Positions 40,345-54,500 of a stretch of DNA of 64,000 bases are shown here, piece by piece. This stretch comes from Tyto alba (Eukaryota; Chordata; Aves; Strigiformes; Tytonidae): NCBI RefSeq assembly GCF_018691265.1, contig NW_024881313.1, forward strand, positions 18,593,518-18,657,517. Reading direction: 5' to 3'. The notes under the pieces were generated by a model, which saw only the letters and a program-made list of their open reading frames with translations, was not told the DNA's origin and made no database searches. Each line of letters opens with the position of its first letter. The first letter of the stretch is position 1. A program made the translations under genes and the position numbers.

Positions 40345-40425
40345 CCTCTTATCTGTACTTGAGCCTTAGCACTGATGTTGATATGGAGATTAACTAAATT
40401 GCTGGTGGGATTAATCTTGTTAGAA
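40345..40425 (-). CDS. ITGA8: ITGA8 exon: last strands of calf-1
   Basis: This 81-nt exon starts with one base completing a Ser codon and ends with two bases of a Gly codon. Between them are 26 residues: SNKINPTSNLVNLHINISAK then AQVQIR. It closes the calf-1 domain; the QVQIRG end corresponds to VEIRG in human alpha-8. NIS is a glycosylation sequon. The acceptor is TTTTCCAG and the donor a consensus GTAAGT. The surrounding phases (2 in, 2 out) fit both neighbours. Confidence 0.96.
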
Positions 40426-43400
40426 CTGGAAAAGATATGTACAAGGCTTAAAATAGGTTACTTAGCAGAACTCTAGATTGTTATAGATACAGCACTGAAT
40501 ACCACAAGGCCTACAATTAGGAAGCGATGCCATTGGATGTATTACAGCATGGGCTTGCTATTGCTATTCTTCAGTCTTGTAGGACACTGGTATTTAAGCT
40601 TGATATTATTTGAGCTCATCACATGTTTAATAATATAACCAACACTAGCTTCCTTTGAAGAATCCTATCTGTGAATATGATGATATACATTTATTTAGCT
40701 CAGAATAGCATGTAAATTCCCTTGTTCAATTTGGTTATCTGCATGGACAGGAGTATTTTAACAGAATATGTGGGTGTTACATGCATTGGGGGAAGGCAGT
40801 GTTAATGAGCAAGATAGGCCTTGTAACAAAATTTGCTTTTATGACACTCAAAACTTGTGAATTCTGTATGACAGAGTCTTTGAAGAAAAAGAACCAAAAT
40901 AAACTGTTTCTCTAACTTTCTTATTTTCTCCCCTCCCCTATCCAGGGAGTGTTTACACTCTTAATCCCATTTAGCAGTGAAAACAGATCCCTATGTTTAA
41001 AGCCTAGTGCTCTCACTCACTGTCTTACTGCAAATCCTTAGTACCAAAGGTAGTTTCTATTACCTCAAAAGGCCATTCCTATGACTAGAGTCAATTCATG
41101 CAAAGAAGGGTTTTCAGGTTCAAATTCATGAAGACAGTGAAAATAAATAATTACATACTCAGAATTCATTTAATTATGTGATTCATTATGGGATTATGGG
41201 ACTAAATTTGAGGGTTTTTTCAAGCAAGTGTGGAAGTACTTCCTTGTTTCATGGAGACTAAGTTTCTATTGCTGTCACAGTTTACTGTTATCACATCTGG
41301 GTAGCATCAGTCAAATGGAAACATTCAGAGGAGGCCAGCATTCCCAGCGACTGATTCCTGAGTAAAGTGCAGTACTGCTTTGATCCAGGCTTTCTGGTTA
41401 CAGATTGCTAAAATTAGGAGCAGCTCTAATTTGTTTGTAAACTAATGCAGATTCCCCTCAAACATCATTTGAACTTTTGATGTAATCCTCTATCCCCATT
41501 GCTTGGAGTACAAAAGTACAAAAATTGCTTAAAGCATAAAAATGACTATACAACTAATTTGTTAGAATAAGATGCTCTCCAATTTGTATCATGTACTACT
41601 TTCCATAGAGTTCAAAAACAGATTTTGATCATATATACTTGGTATGCAAATCTTGTTTGCACTTTATAGTATTCTGTAGAGAAGAAAACAGTTCAAATAA
41701 AAGTGCCAGGCCATCTCCCACTCTAAGGGGTATACAACCGACTAGCAAAATCCACATCAGAAAAGGAATCAGATTTCAAGACACTACTCAGCCTCTTCCT
41801 TATTTCCTGTAAGTAATGAACTTCAGTCTTGCAAACCAAAATATTTATTTTCCACTTGATGTTTTGGAGTAAATTAAAGGTCTCTTGAATAACTCAGACC
41901 AGGACACAAATTCAGACATGTTCTCTGCTTCCCTTTCCTTCTATTTAGGTAATTTCCTCTTTATGCCTTATGAATTTCTGTCTCCTTTTAAGATTGTTTT
42001 ACTTTTGTAATTTTGATTGTTTTAAGATTGTTAAGGACACATAAATGTACGAACTGTAGTGCTGCTTGAGAATGAATGTACAAAGCAGTGAGTTCTAACT
42101 GTAGGGTACATTTCCTATGCAAGTACTTTTTTTTGTTGTTGTTGTTTTTAAGTGCTCTTCAGAATTCTGATACCAGTTTGTGGAAACTGTCCTGTTTGGT
42201 AGCCCAACAGATTTCCTCCCTTTACATTTTGGTGAGTCACGCTCACGGAGGAAGCATGAGATGTTGCTATCTCCTCAAGTTCAGACTTGTTCCTCAGTAA
42301 AGCTGTCACTTTTTCTACAGAAGTGGCCTACCCTCAACTCTTGTTACATAGTAAGACATAGCTACCCAAAAAGCTCTGAACCTCCTCAGTTTCACAGCAC
42401 GGAAAGAGTAGTGTCGAGAGCCTCTGATACCCATTTAAAACTGTATTGCTTGCATTAATGACCTGACAGTGAACAGTGGTATGGACAGGGGACCTAGAAG
42501 ATAGACATTGTATCTTGTATCTCTCTCTGGAGGAGCCCATGCCCCAGGTTTGAATGATCTCCAGCTCGCCAGACAAACCCCTGCAAGAGGGTCTGAGGCC
42601 TGACCAGGCACCTCATTCTCTTCTGTGGCGTTGCTGTGACCTTCCTGAATTTCTGCATGTCCTTTCCTTCAAGGGTTACATTATGGAAGCATGACTTAAA
42701 CATTTTAAATGTCTCAGTTATTTACCACAGTGAACATGATCAAGGCCCTCATTAAACGCCAGACATTAGCAATTAAGTCTCTGTGTGTGGGGCACTGAGG
42801 GCTCCAACAGGACCTCCAGTGTGTATTTGATGAGGACAGATGGAGCAGAAACCTTGCCACATACTGAAAAAGTCCCAGGTTTGTTCTTGCTGTTATCCTA
42901 ACCCAGCCTGTCCTATGCCTTTTTGTCCCTGTGGAGGAAGTACTGCTCAGCATAAAACAGAAGATTCTCCAGCAGTGATATTTCAGCCCCACAAATGTGG
43001 AAGAAACTAATGGAAAAAGGACAAAGGTTCACCTGCACAGTTTTCCTTCTTCATGCCAGTAAATCTGCTGAGCAGATTTTAACGGCTCTCCTTCTATTTT
43101 CTAAATTGTCATGAAGAAGTGGCATGTCTTTTTTTTTTTTTTTTTTTTTCCAGAGCATATGTTTTTAAATACAGAACTTTGTTACAAAGTTATCACTGTT
43201 CATTAATTCTGAAGTGGAAAACAAAGTGCAAATTTGGCAAATCTGTAGAAGATCCTTAGATCACTGACCAAAATCAGTTAACCTGAATTTTTACAAAATA
43301 AAATCCTCAGAATAACTCTAAGACTGATTTTGCTAAAAGCTAACTAGGCTCCAACTCCACAAAACGTCCTGAAGAAAGCTACCATAGAAAAGCCCATGAA

Positions 43401-43505
43401 ATAACGATTGACACTAGATAGTTAGTGAGTTCCTTATATATTAAGCTTCAGATATCAATAGGAATTCAGAATTTAAATAAACATGCTCCTGATAAAACAT
43501 CTAAC
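40426..43505 (-). other. ITGA8: ITGA8 intron (3.1 kb)
   Basis: It contains a T21 run (43129-43149) and a short TTG simple stretch near 42131-42146. A less AT-rich stretch at about 42430-42990 has no recognisable identity. Nothing else is identified. Confidence 0.85.
43129..43149. repeat. Homopolymer T run (21 bases)
   Basis: This is an uninterrupted plus-strand T run in an ITGA8 intron. The flanks do not reveal a parent element. Confidence 0.9.
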
Positions 43506-43585
43506 CTTTTGATTTGCAGCTCGAAATTGATGCTGGAATCTGCATTTTCAAAATGTTGAACAGAAAATCGAATGCCTGTAGAGAA
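43506..43585 (-). CDS. ITGA8: ITGA8 exon: calf-1
   Basis: This 80-nt exon begins in phase 0 with FSTGIRFSVQHFENADSSIN and FELQIK, and ends with AG, the first two bases of a Ser codon. It matches the YSLGLRF..SINFDLQIRSS region of human alpha-8. The preceding exon ends in Asn, so an N-F-S glycosylation sequon is created across the splice junction. The acceptor is TTTCCCAG. The donor GTTAGA departs from consensus at +3, but phase and homology leave no better choice. Confidence 0.96.
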
Positions 43586-46500
43586 CTGGGAAAGAAACAA
43601 AAGAACAGGTTAGAAAAAATGGTTGATCTCCTCATATCAAGAAAGCAGGACTGTTCAACGTTGCATTTCACAGACTTGTATACGATACTGTTGATTTTTA
43701 AAATCAGTATGTAATAATATAATCTAGTTGTTTTCAGGAAAAAATACCATCCTGTCTGTGTATGTCACCAGATGGAAAACTTGGCTGGATAGAGGAAAGA
43801 TCAAGAGAACAGAGAAGCATACTCCCAAGAACACAGCAGTGGGCCCTTCTTCATCCAGACAATATTTGCTTTACTTTGACAAGCCAACAAGCCAAAAGAA
43901 AATAATAGCGGTCTGGCACCTCTCATCCCTGCCTCCATCCATGCATGCCTTTGTCCAGGTCTCCAGGGCCTCCTGCTCCTCCTGTTGTCTCTGTAACTGT
44001 GACATATGAGCTGCATGCTTGAGGTGTCACGAGGCTCACTGATAACCTGTTATTCTTCTAGAGGCTAAATTAGCAGCAGCTTGATGTTTTAGTTTGATTT
44101 GGTTTGAGTTTTTTCATTGCAGTTTAGTGAAGAGAAACACAACTTCAAAGTTGTACTTGCAGTTCATCTTGTCACAATTTGCAGTGTGTGACCACAGAAG
44201 ATAGAGGCTAAAACATGCATTTCTCAAAACTGAAGGAGGTAAGGGCTTCTGCTGTTGCTCCCTTGTGTTTTTGCAGATCCTGCTTCCTCCCTCTGATAGG
44301 ACACAGAGTAAAGCAGAACAATTTAATTCAGAAGACAGGAGGGAACTGCAGGGCTAACTAAAGGAATATACAAAAGCATATGGTGGGGTCTTTGCAACCC
44401 ACTTGTTTGATATATTTACAGCCCCAGTATGTAAGTGTCAGGGGAACATGGGAAGGTGCCATCTGCCCTCATTAAATTAATAAAATTGTACTGCAATGAT
44501 TAAATTAATGTTTTTAATTGCTATATTTCAATTGCACATGTTTTAAAACTAGTAATTTTTGAAATATGAATCTTGCATTAAGACTGCCAGCAAAGCCTAC
44601 AGCCTGTAATCTTGTACAACTTTTCACTCTCCCCTACCTCCCCTATTGCCTGATGGTCGATTTTCCTGCCAGATAACTTGCACACTGTGTTTTCATTTTT
44701 TTAATAAGGATGGTTACATATAGCCATATTATCCACGTGGAAAAACAATCTTCCTGAAAAATTAATCAAAAGGTATTAGGAAATGAGGACATCACTCCTT
44801 CATCTCTGACAATATCTGTTTAGATTGGGGCAAGGGAGAAGAAAAAGCTGTGTTTGCTTGGCATACTTTCCTTAACATACTTGGGGTAACGTTGTCAGCC
44901 ACAGGACAGGACACAATAATCTAAAATTATGTTTGGGATAGAGATTCAACATCATTGAAGATGAGGATTTTCCTCTGTGGGTGTAATTTCAGATGTTTAA
45001 GCAACTCCTTTTTTCCAAGCATTTTTTTTTTTTTTAATTTTCACTCAATTCTCTGTTTTTCCTCACTTGTAGTGGTGCATCACTGAATCTTAACCCATCT
45101 CCAGAACGAGACTTAGCTAACGTATTTCAACTAATTCTTTCAGTTATCCTATGCTGAATTCAATACTTTCATCATAAAAGAAATGGTAAGTTCAAATCTT
45201 TGAATTCTTACCATTTTAATGTCATAGTTAAGGATTATCTCTCTTTTTGGAAGTAAAATCTTTAAGATGAAAAGATAATGCTCATTAAATTAAACAGAAG
45301 CTGAAAACTGGCTTGGAATACAGATGTAAGCTATTTTTAAGACCACTTTTTGGAGATGATTTTAGCAACTGTATTGCTATTTCGTTCACCTTTAAAAATA
45401 CAATGATTTTTTAAATCTCTGAGATGAGAATTTCCAAATATTCAGTTCAGCATTTCTCTTAATGCTTTTACTAATTAGTCTATATACATTTGTTTCCACT
45501 TGTAACAGAAAAAAGATTTGATGGACTAAAGATAAAATTTTCCTCAGCGCAGACATGAACTGCAGTTTTGATTATCTATTATACACCTGAGGCTTAATCC
45601 CTTATTTAATACTGAAACACACTTCTACTGTATGAGTCTAGTAAGCTGCAGATGTTGCCTCTGTATGGTTGTGTGACTTTGTTAATGTCAAGTAGCCCTT
45701 GACACAGCTACTAATAATGGGGCAAAGATGTTAATATGCCCTTGATGAAAAACCAGAGGCCAAAGCAGTTGAAGTTGCTTGAGCTTGTAACACATCAATC
45801 ACTCAACCTCCTTATTTTGGTGGGACATTCATTGTATTAAATAGTTTAATATTACTTAAAATTTTCCAAGTGAAGTTAGTTTCATTAAAATTGCATTATC
45901 TTCCATATCAGTAACATCATGTATCTCTGAAATACAGGACATTTCTGCTAGTACTGATAAGATTTAATCCGTTATTATGTTTGACAGGATCTAGAAGTAT
46001 GCTGGAAGACACAGGGCTAGCTTTTTTTGAAGTGTCTTGCAGCACATATGAAAGATAAACACTCTGTGCTCTTGAAGAATCAGTTTGGTACATACGAAAA
46101 TATAGGCAAGATCTCCCAAGCCTCCCAGTCATGTAACCTTATTTCTATTAATTGCTACTAACTTTCAAATTTTTCTACCAGAATTATAATAAAACCAACA
46201 TCTCACTTCCTAAGGCCGCTAAAGAGATGTTAGGAAGCTTCTCAGTCTGACCCATTTCAGTACTTTGAGCACCCTTTGCCAGTGAGATGGTATCACATGT
46301 AGTTTGCATTCTGAACCATATGGTATTGTGATTTTCCTTACTATTCATCTTCTTTTTTACATTTTCATCTTTTTTTTTAACTACAAAGTTATTACTGAAA
46401 GGGTTACCTAATTTTTGTGGCCAGTAAATGGTTTTAAGGTGACAGATTTTCAAAAAGTCAGAGATATGGCAATTTTGATGACAATAACGCATTTTGAAGA

Positions 46501-48425
46501 TGTGAAGTGTGAGACAACTCTGTAGCCTGCTGCAGTAATATCCCATGGGTTATATCACAAAATCCTGACATAACCCTCATACTCAGAAGCTGATCTTAAA
46601 CAGTTCAAGAATTCTAGGATTTCAGGGTGCTGAAAAGTCATTACAGTGACTCAATAGTTAAGAGTTTTAGGAATGTTTGATTTTGACCTAACCCTCCCTT
46701 CCCACTCCCTCACAACTTCCACAGAGTCCCTTTCTGACCGAATATTTTGAGAGTAACTGATCTCCTGCCAGAGCAGAATTGTTTTCCAACATTGGAAATA
46801 GATCAGAGCAACCCTTCGTGATTTATGCGATTTGTACAAAGGGCTGGTATTTTGCTTTTGGAAGTACATTTGCCATCATAAATACGTTTGGACTGAAAAA
46901 GCTCAAGTCCTTTCACCTTTACTAAGCTTCCAGGAGAGCTGGTTTCAAAGATAAAGTTAGGCTTTAAGCTTTCACTCACTATAATCAAACACTTTTGCCA
47001 TCTGGCTTTGTAATGCTCTATCTTCATATGCCTTAATTTTCAAAGGTTGGATTATTTTGTTATAAACCAGAATAACCTTAAACATGTTATGAACCTTGCT
47101 TTTTTATTCTGCTACTTCTAAGTCTCTCTTTATAAAGTATTTTGCTTAGGAATATTTGGTAACAGTGCATTTATGGAAGTCTTAGATCTGATTCTGAAGA
47201 ACAGGATTAGTTATGCTGAGAATTCATAAGTAGACAGGTGAGAGCGGTATTGCTTTAGTGGCCACAAAATAGCATTCCTGAAGTCTTCACACTGCTAGCA
47301 TTTTCGGTCAAGGATGATGTGGAAACAGGGCTTTGGATTCAAAGGGAGGCGTGTGAGGGGCTGTAGTCTAATACCTCCACACTCTGACCCTTCCATTGCT
47401 TAGCTTTATGACAATATGCAAACCACAAAAATTTGCTCCTAGCTTGATATACAATGTTAGTGTCTCTTGTGTTTAGTCTTCCTTTTCTCTTCCAAACCGA
47501 TGGGTTTCTATGCTCCATTCCCCTGCACCTCAATCACCCACAAGATTCTTGTCCACTTCTGTCCGTATCTAGAGAATTTGCTTCTGACATGAGACTAACC
47601 AGGAAACCACTGAACAGATACCTAATCTTACCAGTTTTCTGGTGCAAGAAATTATCTGCCTTGATTTGGGACTTATGTAGTGCTTCAGCCCATCATTGCC
47701 TCCCATTATCCCATTATGAAAACTTAATTTCTCAGAAATGTTTTCAATTACTCTTACTTTTTAGGCATTTCATTTAGTGGAATAAAACAACTACAAAACC
47801 TATGTTTAATCCTTATCTGCTGTCCACTGTCAGTCACTATTCAGTTTCACTTCTGTCTAAAAACAAGGCTACTAGTGTTCCATCTAATGTGTAGTATGAT
47901 TTATGAATAGCTGTCTTAGGAAAACGTTTAGAATGACATTAATAACTTAAAGGAAAGCTTGATTCCAACCACACTTTCATGGATATAAATCATGATACAA
48001 ACTGATAATACAACCTTTATGCACTCAAGAAGAGAATCAGGCTAAAGAAGTTCTCATTTGCTATACATATATTAAGTAAAAATAATACTAAAAGGGAGAA
48101 ATAAACAGATCACATTATAGATCGGGATTTTCTTCTCATTATACTAGTGCAACTTCTGTGACTTAAATTGAGCCACTCATTTTCTTTACAGTAAGTGAAC
48201 TAAAACACAGGCTCTAGCATCATTAATCTTTTAGAAAGTCTAATTGTTAGTTTTTCAGAAGCACAGTTCTGCCTCTTATTACACCAACAATTTCCTGTCC
48301 AAGTAAATAATTTGGTTTACGTCCTGCTTATTGGGACACATTCTGCTAATTGAATAGATTTCCATTTGCTCCCCTTTAAAATGCAGTTAGATAAAAATCA
48401 GTAAATGCATCTGGTTTTCCCTTAC
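43586..48425 (-). other. ITGA8: ITGA8 intron (4.8 kb)
   Basis: The intron has donor GTAAGG and a good pyrimidine tract at the acceptor. It contains a T14 run at 45022-45035. The open frames (up to 120 codons, 46184-46546) resemble no known protein. No mobile element is recognised. Confidence 0.85.
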
Positions 48426-48518
48426 GTTTGCGCCAGCCACCATGGGGTTCCCGAGATCACAAACCACCATTCTAGTTTCATTTTCCATCTTGTAATCACA
48501 GCTCAATATACGCAGTGC
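48426..48518 (-). CDS. ITGA8: ITGA8 exon: calf-1, VVCDLGNPM segment
   Basis: This 93-nt, phase-0 exon gives 31 residues, [16 protein letters not shown] then [24 protein letters not shown] is one of the best-conserved calf-1 blocks in RGD-binding integrin alpha chains. The two cysteines (LSC and VVC) correspond to a calf-1 disulfide in solved alpha-V structures, as known for the family. NET is a glycosylation sequon. The acceptor is TTGTTACAG and the donor GTAAGG. The first residues (ALRI) differ from human GFRP, but position and phase agree. Confidence 0.97.
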
Positions 48519-51500
48519 CTGTAACAAAAGGACACCAATATGGAGGTCAGAGATCACAGTGAAATGTATCCCGTTGGGAAAGTGATGCCTTTTAGACGGT
48601 GACATTTCTTTTGATTTCAGACACCTGCTCAGTGCACTATCAAAACATCTAATTGGTTATTGTCAGACAATGGGGGAAAACTGATGCCAGAGAAAAACAA
48701 ACAGGAAAGTTTCCCAGTACCTTAAGAGCCATGATGAGATCACTCTATTTCTAGTTTTAGCATACTGCTTCATTGTTGTGAATCATTCCTATAGCCATAA
48801 TGGCTCAACAGAGAAAAAAAAAGTAGGCAAAAATGGATAAGGAGAATAGGCCTGACATTAATTGCAACAGTTGTACTGTCCATCACTAGAAGTCTCTATA
48901 ATGAATTTCTGGCATTAGCAGAACTTTTTTATGGACCAAGTCTAGAACTTTATTTTCCAACCTATTGTATTTACATTAAATACTTCTGTCAAACCATGAA
49001 CTGTTAACTGTGGTGTTTATAGTTTAGCAACAAAGGAGATGACAGATTTTCACATTATCAGAAATTAAGGTTTTCATTGTTTATAGCACTAAGTATAATT
49101 TAACTGCTTTTCCAGAAACTATTCATTCAAAGTCCAGTTTGTACCTAACATTTCTCAGGCAGTTTTGTTTGATAACTTTGAGGATATAGTCATATAATTC
49201 CTCTCTAAAGCTATTATTGCAAAATGTATCCTATGTTTTGGGTTTTTTTTTAACCCTTCAGTCTTTATCACTAGTTGTTACCATCTGTAAACAAAACACA
49301 CTATAAAAGGAGGAAGAGCTATAGAATAGGGGAAATTTACAGAGTAAGACAAAGCAAGACAGTATGGGTTTTTTTTTTGTTTTCCTCTCTGGCGTTTTCA
49401 AGCAAACAAAATACTTCCATATACGTGCAGCATTAAATCAGCTTTTTAAAAGCAGGATGCAGCTAGTTGTTGATGTAGGGCTCTGTCACCACCTTTCCTC
49501 TCATTTGTGATTCTCACAGAATAAGCAATACGTGCAAGGTCATGCTCTTTTTATATAAAGACCTGGGAAATCTCTAGATTACTGACTACCAATCCATTCC
49601 TATCTGTAAAAGCCAGTATGGACACGCTGACCTTATAATTTCCTGAGATTAAAAGAAAAGATAGGGCATGTCCTAAAAGGAGCCCATGTGAAGCATGCCC
49701 TCACTACACACCTCATCATATACTGACACTTTTACAATTTGCTAGATGGAAACAAAGTTTGTTACACAACATGTCCAGTGCACTAACAGCCTTTCCAAGC
49801 CTCTCTCAGGTTGGAAGTGGGAGATTTTTACACTCTTTCCAGATGGTTCATTAGAAGTGGGAAGCAACACATGGGAGAAAAGAGGGTGTTAACTCAGTTG
49901 AAACCAATCTTGCCTGGAAAACTGTTCATTTTAGCTTTATATGTGGGTTTATAGTTTTGAATCTCTGTGTGTGATGTTGAATTTGAGGTCTAAATGCTAG
50001 AAAATAAATATTAATCTAAATTTGATATTTGTCAGTTTCTTTTATTAATGCTGTATCATAGACCAGCATAGAGTAAATCAGCCCTTATCACATAGATTTT
50101 TGTCCCTCAAAAGCTGAGCAAATAGAGGAGTTCTGTGAGTAGGTTTTCTGCAATTTGGAGCCTATGCTCTTAGATTGAAAATGATTAATGGTACAGAATT
50201 TATATGACCAGCACCACAAAAGCTGATTTGTGCAGCATAAAGATGTGACAAAGGGTCAGCTGTGGTAGAATTTCTTCAATACTGAGATTTATTGCCTTTG
50301 TTTTTTCACTGATCACATTTTTGAGGTGGTTAAGTACAAAACAGGAAAATTAAAACCAGGCAGGAAGTGAGCAAGAGCAGAGACTTACATACCTAGTATT
50401 GTCAGTGAGTTCATATGTAACTCACCCAGATGGAAGGTTTTGCCACAAAACCCTTCTACCTGCTGCTGGTAGCAATTTATATTTTTATAGCAACACATGG
50501 TCTTTTTTGGCAGTCTTGAGCAGAAGCAAAACCCCAACAATTAACACATGTGCTCCCAGGGTGCATTTTAACTAGAAAATGATTAGATGCTGTAAGTAAT
50601 CTAGGCAGCCTACAAACTTGAAACTCTTTCTGGTGGTCTTAGTGATGAATTATTAATTGATGCCAGAGTAGTTACGTACAACAGGCTGCAGAGTAAAATG
50701 CCTCCTCTCTTTTCTTGATCAACACCTTTCAATTTTATTTTCTGAGGAAAAATGGATGGATTAGGTACCAGGTGCCAGAATCTAGCTTCTCATCTAGCTG
50801 ATATATGAAGAACCAGTGTTTGTCCTCACAAGACTCAAATCACATCTCATCTAGTCAGTCACCATACACTTATTTTAAGAATTTTCAGGTTAAACAAGAA
50901 GGTTTCATGTCTTTTTCCTGTTTTAAGAGAGTGTCATGCTTTAGTTTGGAAAGACATGGGGATAATGGCTCAGGCCTTATCCACTGCAATATAAATCTGG
51001 TTGTGACCTGCAACAACTCTGCAGTTTCCAGGCTGAGCTGAGACAGTTATGGCAAAATACATGTTTTTGGTGGGGAACAAACACCTATTAGTGCTTGGTA
51101 TTTGCCTGATTTACTTCTACTAATTATTCCATGAGAATTTGGGTTCCAGCCATTGTTACTAAGGCAGGATTGATCTGTTCAATATGGGGAACTCTTTCAC
51201 TTGGCAAAGGATTAGCACACAGAATTTAGGCAACGGCTTGGGGTTCAAACACACAATCATGCTATTGTAGTCTAGGAATGTACCATACAGCAAGTATATA
51301 CTGTCTCTGGATCTACTGCTGGCCATAGAAATGTGAGCTAATATAATGCGGTTATAGTTTTTTCATTGCAGCTAATTCCAGTAATTCCACACCTAATGCA
51401 TATGGACAGTTATTACAAGGCAGTGGGCTTCCAGTAACTAATAAAGCTGTGGTAATCTACTCACTTACCTGGTCTCTGGATCTTCTAAGTGTTTCCACAA

Positions 51501-54500
51501 TACAACTAATGAATAACACCTCTGACATCACTGTAGGTCATTGTATTTCACTAATCAGCTTTTGACTGAAGGAAGTATCAGTATGTGCAAGAATAAATGA
51601 AACTGCAAAATCTCATCCTTGACCTCAAACTTTAAGATCACACACATTCACTTGCCTCTCCACCTGCATATATGATCACGTACATCTCTGCAAGGTAATA
51701 CTCTTTTGATATGGTTGCACAGTACATATACAATATGCTACAGAATCAGGCCTGAGATAATAAGATAATGACAACTGAGGCAGGTCAAACATTGTATTCC
51801 ATAAAGCTGAAGGGAAGAGAATGAAAGCAAATTTTCAGTTAAGTTGTTGACTTTAATACTTTCCAAGTGTAATTCAAATGATATAGAATAAACCAATAAA
51901 TTGTTCAAAAAAAAAATCAGGTTGGATGGGAAGCACTTGAGGGATAAATTTGTTTCCCTATTAGATAGACTAAATCCAGAGTAGTCCTATAATAAAGTAG
52001 CCTAATATCCTCTCTGAGTATGGTTACTTTGAAATGATGACAGCATAACAGAATGATTTGATTCTAAAGATTTTTCAGTTCCATCAGAAATGTATCAAGT
52101 AATTTACTCAGCTCATTACATTTAATTTATTCTGTTCTCACTCTACCTGGTTTGCTGGCTCTGAGGTAAATATTCTCTCTGCCTTAATACATGGAATTCT
52201 GCAGTTTGGAGAAAAACAGCTACACAAAGGACTCCAAACATATACATTGAAGAGTCACTGAAATCCTTATGTGTAGAGATTTACGAGCACAACTGCAACA
52301 GGTGCTACCTCAAATCCATTTGTCTGCTGACATTACTCTGCATTAAATTAAGTACATTTCAGGAGCAGTCACAGATACCGCATTGGCAGGGTACAGTGCA
52401 AACAGAGAAATAAGAATTGAAATCCTGACTCCACTGCAACTGACAGCAAAACATTAATTTTCATCCATGGTCCATGCCTCCTCCGAGTACCCACAAACCG
52501 AGAGACCTTTATTCCATATACCTCAGTGTTTACTGCATGCCAGTGTGATAATTTCTTCTGTGCTCCTGTCAAGCGGTTCAAATTGCCATATATTTTTAAA
52601 GCCCTACAGGTTGAATTAATTGAGTCCCTCTTTAATTTACACTTGTCTATACTATGGCCTCTAAGAATTTGGGCATCCTGGTAACACATGAACCTTTGAT
52701 CACTCTGGGGAAAAAAACTGAAAAAACCTGCTAATTCTTATTTTGAGTGATCAAATTACTTAATTTGTATATTTAAACAGAATTAATTAAATGAGAAAAC
52801 AGAACAAGAAGGATATAAAAGAATGTCTGAGTTGAAAAATGTGGTTTTCCATTCTAAATTTTCTTTTAAAATTACATAGTTTGTATATTCTTCTTTGTCA
52901 AGTTCACAGCAGTTGTAGGTGACATGGCAGTACAGAAAAGCAACTGAACAAGAGCCACCTTCCACCAGCAGTTAAATGCCAGAAAAAAATAACTTTCTTT
53001 TTGAAGAAAATTACAGTATCAATTTATTTTCCAAATGCACTTAAAAGTGCGTTTTTTGGTTTATTTAGGGGAACCATAATATCATGAATATTACAGTGGG
53101 TTTTGGAGTAAGTGCCTCCCCTGACATCCTTGGTAATGGCCAAAAGAACAGCCAAAGATTCCTAAAGAACAACAAAAGAAAAATATAACCATGTTTAGAA
53201 TATTAAAGAGAACTTGAACTTTGAAGATCACAATCTGAAAAAAAGAGGCTATATTACGAGAACAAAAGAAAGAGACAATAGAAAGAGGCTGGTGTATTTA
53301 CTTATTTGTTTTGTGAACAAACATGCTTCTGAGAAGTGAGGTTACAGAGAATTTCCATATTCTCATCTTTGGTGTCATCATTAATTCCTGTATTTTTTTT
53401 TTTAAAGTGGGTTAAAAGCCCATTAGTAGAGACACTGACAGGAGAATAAGGAAATACTTTGTAAATTACTTTCAACTTCCTTAAAAACATTTGCCTTTAT
53501 AAAGGAAAATAACTTGCTTTCTCCCACTCTCACTCTCGAGGCCCTTCTGAACATTGCAGGCACTGACAAAAAAGCAAGCTCATGTTGCTTTGGAGATTTA
53601 TGTGCAGATAAGGCGATTCAGACTTGCTGTCCAACACAGAATACATGAACACTGCTTGTTTCCAAGATAGTGTGTCGTCTTTGCTCTTAAAAACCAAACA
53701 GACTCAAAAAAGAAACACTGCATGTTCAGTACAGCTCAGCATGACTTCAGTCAACATTAGTCCATTTGTGAACACTGGCACATTTTACATTGTAACTGCT
53801 TTATTGGCCTATCCATAAGATAATAGTCGACTACAAAGGAAATCAACTTTATCAAGTTTATACTGCAGTTAATGTTGAACCATTCAGGATATCAGAGACT
53901 GGGACACCCCTAACAATGGTAAAACACTGGTGTGGTGGGAGCATGAAACAGCAGCGTCCAAGTGGCTGGGGTTCAGCTGGGCTCATTAACACTGGCTGAG
54001 AGCTGGTACCATGGGATCCAAGGTTGAAAGCACTCAGGGGATTCTGCACTATTACTCCATGCTACTGGTAGGCTTTACTGGTTCAAAATCTGAATTATAT
54101 GAATACCTCTAGCCCTAGGAGAAACGTGACAGTATTTGTGTGGTATAGACATAATATATAAACAAATGTAAAATCTCCTTTGAACAACAATCTGTATTAT
54201 CTCTTGGCAGTCAGAGAACTCAAATCACTCCTAAAAAACACTTGCAAACTATATTTTCTATGATAACCATTAAACATCATGAATGTGTCTGACAAAGATA
54301 CATTTTCAAGGGTATATTTCTAATTTTCTTGTTTTTCTAGATTAAATGGATGCACAAATTAAAATCTGGAAATCGGGCAAGAATGAATAGCTATAGCAAA
54401 CAACAGGACTGTGTCCTACATATTTCATTCTGTTAAAGCAGTTAGAAGCATCTGGACTTTGTTATATACAGCATGATTTATTTTATTTTAAGTTATAAAG

